NCBI GenBank assembly: GCA_013140605.1
Contig: JABFSL010000004.1
Location: 1-64,000, forward strand
Length of the DNA: 64,000 nucleotides
Direction: 5' to 3'
From: Anaerolineales bacterium
GTDB taxonomy: Bacteria > Chloroflexota > Anaerolineae > Anaerolineales > Villigracilaceae
Positions 60,876 through 64,000 of this stretch are shown in pieces (positions within the stretch are counted from its first letter, which is position 1; every line of letters begins with the position of its first letter). The position numbers and the translations under genes were made by a program. The notes below the pieces were generated by a model. That model did no database searches. It saw only the letters and a list, made by a program, of their open reading frames with translations, and was not told the DNA's origin.

Positions 60876-62069
60876 ATGAAAAACTCCATCCAGAAAATCG
60901 CTGGCATTATTATTACATTGTCACTTATTGGGGGCATGATATTTTTACGCACGCAAATGAGCAAGACCTTCGATTATCAAAATTCCAACTTTGCCTTCTT
61001 CTGGCTGTCGGGGCGCATGATATTGCAAGGCGAAAGTCCATACAACGAAACGCAATATCTCGCAGGGCATGATACTTATGGAATTAAGTGGAGACCAAAC
61101 AATATCTTCCCCTATCCCCTGCCGCTGGCATTAATCTTCATTCCGCTTGGATTAACTTCGCTTGCGAATGCTTACATACTCTGGCAGGTTGTTTCGCTTG
61201 TAAGTATTGCGCTTATTATTTTCACTCTGTTGAATCATTGGAAGGAATCCACACAACGGAGGTTATTGATTCCAATATTCGCATTCATGTTTTTCTTTGG
61301 GCCAATGTATCTCACTTTATTCACTGGTTCCATTGGAGCAATAGCCGCGCTGGTAATCTTAGTTGCCATACTATTATTTGAAAAAGACAGATCCTTATTG
61401 GCGGGGATTGTCCTTTCGCTGATAATTCTCAAGCCGCCGCAGGGACTGCCGATTCTGCTTCTCGCGGGAATTTGGTTTCTTGCACGGCGTGATTGGAAGG
61501 CAATCCTCGGCGTGGCAATTGGCGGAGTATCGTTATTATTCATCGGTATGATCCAAGACCCGCTGTGGGCAATCAAATTTCTTGGCGCGAGTCAGGCTGT
61601 TATGGATAGGACACAGGGAATCCACTCGAACGTGTGGGCGTTTGCGTATCTGGCTTGCAAGGGTGCATCGCCATGCTCCACGCTTCTGGGCGGGACCTTG
61701 GGGCTGATCCTGCTTGGGTTGGGTGGATTCTTCCTTTGGCAGCATCAAGCCAAAGTCACAGCGTGGGAAGCGTTTAATGTCATCATCCCAATTGCTTTCG
61801 TTTCCACCATTTATCTATGGGCGTATGACCAGCTGACCTATATCATTCCCATTGTTTGGATCATCGGCACGCTCGTGGAGCGCACGAAGAGTTATATCCA
61901 CGCCTTTCTCTTTTTGATCGTGCTGGATGTGTTCTCGTTTTACGCCCTCGTACAACAAGCCTCCACCGATAAAGACCTGTGGAGTTTTGGAACAACCGTG
62001 ATCGTGTTGGGAATGGTGCTGGGGTTGCTGTATTTAAAACCCATTGACAAACCCTCTCCGCTCGCCTAA
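60876..62069 (+). CDS. DUF2029-like (GT-87) multi-spanning membrane protein
   Basis: A 397-residue protein with about ten helices. The loop after helix 1 holds the GT-87/DUF2029 pattern 'DYQNSNFAFFWLSGRMILQGESPYN' and 'FPYPLPLALIFIPLGL' (the usual Y-P-P with acidic residue before). The family includes polyprenol-phosphate-dependent mannosyl- and arabinosyl-transferases that add sugars outside the membrane; the donor and acceptor are unknown here. Starts ten bases after the previous terminator, so the ribosome site is weak. Confidence 0.78.
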   Translation: MKNSIQKIAGIIITLSLIGGMIFLRTQMSKTFDYQNSNFAFFWLSGRMILQGESPYNETQYLAGHDTYGIKWRPNNIFPYPLPLALIFIPLGLTSLANAYILWQVVSLVSIALIIFTLLNHWKESTQRRLLIPIFAFMFFFGPMYLTLFTGSIGAIAALVILVAILLFEKDRSLLAGIVLSLIILKPPQGLPILLLAGIWFLARRDWKAILGVAIGGVSLLFIGMIQDPLWAIKFLGASQAVMDRTQGIHSNVWAFAYLACKGASPCSTLLGGTLGLILLGLGGFFLWQHQAKVTAWEAFNVIIPIAFVSTIYLWAYDQLTYIIPIVWIIGTLVERTKSYIHAFLFLIVLDVFSFYALVQQASTDKDLWSFGTTVIVLGMVLGLLYLKPIDKPSPLA

Positions 62070-62079
62070 AATAACGCAC

Positions 62080-62178
62080 ATGAAATTCAGACCTGCTTCT
62101 CCGATGGTGGCAATGACCATGGCCATGCGCACAATGCGAATGGAGATGTTCTGCTGCGCCGAGTGGAAAGCACGTTAG
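62080..62178 (+). CDS. Met-rich leader peptide of metG
   Basis: A 32-residue ORF, eight of whose codons are Met (residues 1, 9, 12, 14, 16, 19, 21, 23), seven of them between codons 9 and 23. It ends in TAG inside a hairpin (62173-62195) and 23 bases before an intrinsic terminator, with metG as the next gene. That is the arrangement of a ribosome-mediated attenuator sensing charged tRNA-Met. No strong ribosome site is seen, ten bases after the previous gene's stop, so it may be translated by re-initiation. No homologous family is known to me. Confidence 0.6.
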   Translation: MKFRPASPMVAMTMAMRTMRMEMFCCAEWKAR

Positions 62179-62201
62179 GTCTACACACCTGAACGAAAAC
62201 G

Positions 62202-62229
62202 GGCTGTCCATTTCGCGGACAGCCTTTTT
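62202..62229 (+). terminator. Intrinsic terminator between the Met-rich leader and metG
   Basis: GGCTGTCC (62202-62209) pairs perfectly with GGACAGCC (62217-62224) and is followed by TTTTT. A preceding hairpin CGTTAGGT/ACCTGAACG (62173-62195, one bulged G) includes the leader stop codon. Confidence 0.85.
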
Positions 62230-62247
62230 GTTTGTAAACACAATCCC

Positions 62248-62337
62248 GTCATTGCGAGGAGCGTTCGTTGCGACGAAGCAATCTCCATAATAGTATTGGG
62301 GATTGCTTCTGGCGGAAAAGCACCGCCTCGCAACGAC
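62248..62337. repeat. Long inverted repeat (TTTGCGAGG family), copy 2
   Basis: GTCATTGCGAGG (62248-62259) pairs with CCTCGCAACGAC (62326-62337) with one mismatch, and GAAGCAATC with GATTGCTTC inside. Relative of 38152-38259. It lies between the attenuator-like terminator and metG, 20 bases before the ATG. Confidence 0.82.
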
Positions 62338-62357
62338 ATATGAAACTGGAGAAAAGA

Positions 62358-64000
62358 ATGAACGAAAACATCTTAATCGCCATCGCCTGGCCATACTCAA
62401 ACGCCGAGATCCATGTCGGGAATATCACGGGTTCCCATTTACCCGGTGACATTGTTGCGCGTTATCACCGCCTGCAAGGAAACAAAGTCCTCGTAGTATC
62501 GGGCACGGATTCGCACGGCACACCCGTTGTCATCGCCGCGGATAAGCAAGGCAAATCAGTCGAAGAAGTCTACAAGTATTACCACGAGAGCTTTATCGAA
62601 GTCTTCAAAGGCTACGGCATCACCTACGATATGTTCACGACGACGCACAGCGAGAATCACTTCAAGGTTACACAGGCCATGTTCCTTGCCTTGCAGAAAA
62701 ATGGTTTTCTTTTCAAGCAGTTCAGCAAGCAATGGTACTCCCCCAGCGCGGACAAATTCCTGCCCGACCGCTACGTTGAAGGGACCTGCTACATCTGCAG
62801 GTTCGAAGGCGCGCGCTCCGATCAATGCGACAACTGCGGCAACGTGCTCGAACCTGAGAAGCTGATCAATCCGCGCGCAAAGACAGGTGACGGTGCACTC
62901 GAACTACGCGACACCGAACATTTTTATCTCGATCTTTCCAAGCTCGAACCTGATGTGAAAAAGTTTTTGCAGGAACGTGCTCCGCACATGCGAGACACCG
63001 TCATCGGTGAGTCACTGCGCAAGATCGAAAGCGAAGGACTCAAAGCCCGCTCCATCACGCGCGACCTTGACTGGGGCATTCCCGTTCCCATCGAAGGCTG
63101 GACGGAAGCAGGCAAGCGCATTTACGTTTGGTTCGAAGCAGTCATCGGCTACCTCTCCGCCCCAATTGAGTGGAGTCAAGTGTCGGGTAGTAAAGATGCG
63201 TGGCGCGATTGGTGGACAAATCCCAAAGCGAAGCAATTCCACTTCATCGGCAAGGACAACATCTTCTTCCACACATCGCAATGGCCCGCTGAATTGATGG
63301 GCGCAGGAACTGCGTTCATGGAAATCTTTGAACCCTCACCCCAGCCTTCTCGCGATGGAGAAGGGGTCAAGTTGACCCTGCCGTATGATGTGCCCGCCAA
63401 TCAGTTCATGAACCTCGAAGGAAAAAAGATCAGCGGTTCGGGCAACTGGGGCGTGTGGGGACTCGACGCGTTGACGCGCTTCGACCCCGATGCCCTGCGC
63501 TATTACCTGACCGTCAACATGCCCGAAGCAAAGGACAGCGATTGGGATTGGGCCGAGTTCGTGGCGCGCAACAACAACGAGTTGGTGGCCACGTGGGGCA
63601 ACCTCGCGAACCGCGTGCTGGCGTTTTGTTATAAGAATTGGGATGGGCATGTGCCATCATTGGAAGATATGGGTAGGGGCGGGGTCATCCCGCCCGAGGG
63701 CGCAAACCAATCACAGGGCGCGGAGACCACGCCCCTACGGCCTGCCGATCTTGAATTGTTGAAGACCATTGAAAATGGATTCAACACTGTGGGCGCGGAA
63801 CTCGAAGCCGTGCGCCTGCGCTCTGCATTAAGCGAGACGATGAAACTCGCCACCGTGGTCAACCAATATCTCGACGTCAACGCGCCGTGGTCTGCCATCA
63901 AAGTTGACAAGGAAGCTGCATCGAAGACGGTCTACACCGCGCTCAAAGCCATTGACTCGCTCAAGGTGATGTTCGCGCCGTTTCTTCCGTTCACCTGCGA
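62358..64000 (+). CDS. metG: Methionyl-tRNA synthetase, 3' end beyond the window
   Basis: The first 547 codons of metG, from the ATG at 62358 (GGAGAAAAG upstream), open to the window end. Class I marks: the HIGH-equivalent EIHVGNI after WPYSNA, the zinc knuckle CYIC...CDNC, and a KMSKS-equivalent read as KKISGSG, which departs from the usual second Lys/Met pattern. It charges tRNA-Met. Two short palindromes are read in frame (63333-63366 and 63673-63738), adding about 12 and 22 residues in surface regions. A Met-rich leader and terminator lie upstream. Confidence 0.93.
   Translation, partial: MNENILIAIAWPYSNAEIHVGNITGSHLPGDIVARYHRLQGNKVLVVSGTDSHGTPVVIAADKQGKSVEEVYKYYHESFIEVFKGYGITYDMFTTTHSENHFKVTQAMFLALQKNGFLFKQFSKQWYSPSADKFLPDRYVEGTCYICRFEGARSDQCDNCGNVLEPEKLINPRAKTGDGALELRDTEHFYLDLSKLEPDVKKFLQERAPHMRDTVIGESLRKIESEGLKARSITRDLDWGIPVPIEGWTEAGKRIYVWFEAVIGYLSAPIEWSQVSGSKDAWRDWWTNPKAKQFHFIGKDNIFFHTSQWPAELMGAGTAFMEIFEPSPQPSRDGEGVKLTLPYDVPANQFMNLEGKKISGSGNWGVWGLDALTRFDPDALRYYLTVNMPEAKDSDWDWAEFVARNNNELVATWGNLANRVLAFCYKNWDGHVPSLEDMGRGGVIPPEGANQSQGAETTPLRPADLELLKTIENGFNTVGAELEAVRLRSALSETMKLATVVNQYLDVNAPWSAIKVDKEAASKTVYTALKAIDSLKVMFAPFLPFTC
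63333..63366. repeat. Hairpin repeat inside metG (first)
   Basis: CCCTCACCCCAGCCTTCTC, then GCGAT and GGAGAAGGGG, with CCTTCTC/GAGAAGG as stem. It keeps the frame and encodes a Pro/Ser/Gly-rich turn before LTLPYDVPANQF, where related enzymes have only a short loop. Confidence 0.65.
63673..63738. repeat. 66-bp palindrome-ended element inside metG (second)
   Basis: Ends GTAGGGGCG (63673) and CGCCCCTAC (63738), inverted; exactly 66 bases, so 22 codons in frame (Gly/Pro-rich, around MGRGGVIPPEG). The short palindrome at 1084-1110 has the same ends. Confidence 0.78.

Noticed and set aside
1-64000. CRISPR arrays
   Set aside because: The repeats seen are isolated palindromes; no regularly spaced direct repeats with unique spacers and no cas genes.
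1-64000. tRNA or rRNA genes
   Set aside because: No clover-leaf pattern with a GGTTCRA-type T-loop or rRNA core was noticed in the intergenic gaps; a covariance search would be decisive.

Overview
The window looks like chromosome of a member of the Chloroflexota, most likely class Anaerolineae. This is inferred from the gene style: Thr/Pro-rich 'TPTATP' linkers in exported proteins, many small lipoproteins, parvulin and LysM/M23 exported proteins, and a complete branched-chain amino-acid ABC transporter. No rRNA is present and no tRNA gene was recognised by eye. Placement below class is not supported by anything I can see.

Layout. 1-180: nothing recognised. 181-5800: DUF1385 protein, M20 dipeptidase, family-5 solute-binding protein, secG, PHP phosphoesterase. 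6016-8633: ribosomal leader, rpsF-ssb-rpsR and a parvulin. 8732-13134 (minus): smc and rnc. 13311-19821: aldo/keto reductase, beta-propeller lipoprotein, HD hydrolase, small membrane proteins, miaA, acyl-CoA ligase. 19895-26668: ftsH, cation efflux, xth, response regulator, DUF192, M23 peptidase, cNMP-binding protein. 26756-32585: liv operon behind a strong promoter and a long structured leader. 32648-39343: FAD oxidoreductase, cinA, M14 peptidase, an amidohydrolase-CYTH fusion, a membrane protein.

39430-46386 is accessory. It holds repeated ~120-140 bp sites with attC-type ends (RYYYAAC ... GTTRRRY) alternating with small A+T-rich hypothetical genes, then AraC, DUF2269, MmcQ, MarR, DUF998 and AHSA1 genes. 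I read it as an integron cassette array without an integrase in view (CALIN-like), partly eroded by an insertion, an inversion and a deletion.

46545-53783: two paralogous lipoproteins, then a minus-strand cluster of iscS-like desulfurase, GxxExxY protein, membrane protein, ruvX and mltG. The GxxExxY gene is bracketed by inverted repeats that supply the stop of one neighbour and the present start of the other. 53817-60866: MFS transporter, helix-hairpin-helix membrane protein, phosphohexomutase, BrnT toxin/antitoxin, TatD, polyprenyl synthase, DUF177. 60876-64000: a GT-87-like membrane protein, then metG (cut by the window end) preceded by a Met-rich leader ORF and an intrinsic terminator, which looks like a ribosome-mediated attenuator.

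A recurrent theme is short palindromic repeats of at least six families in intergenic gaps. Three of them lie in frame inside essential genes (one in smc, two in metG).
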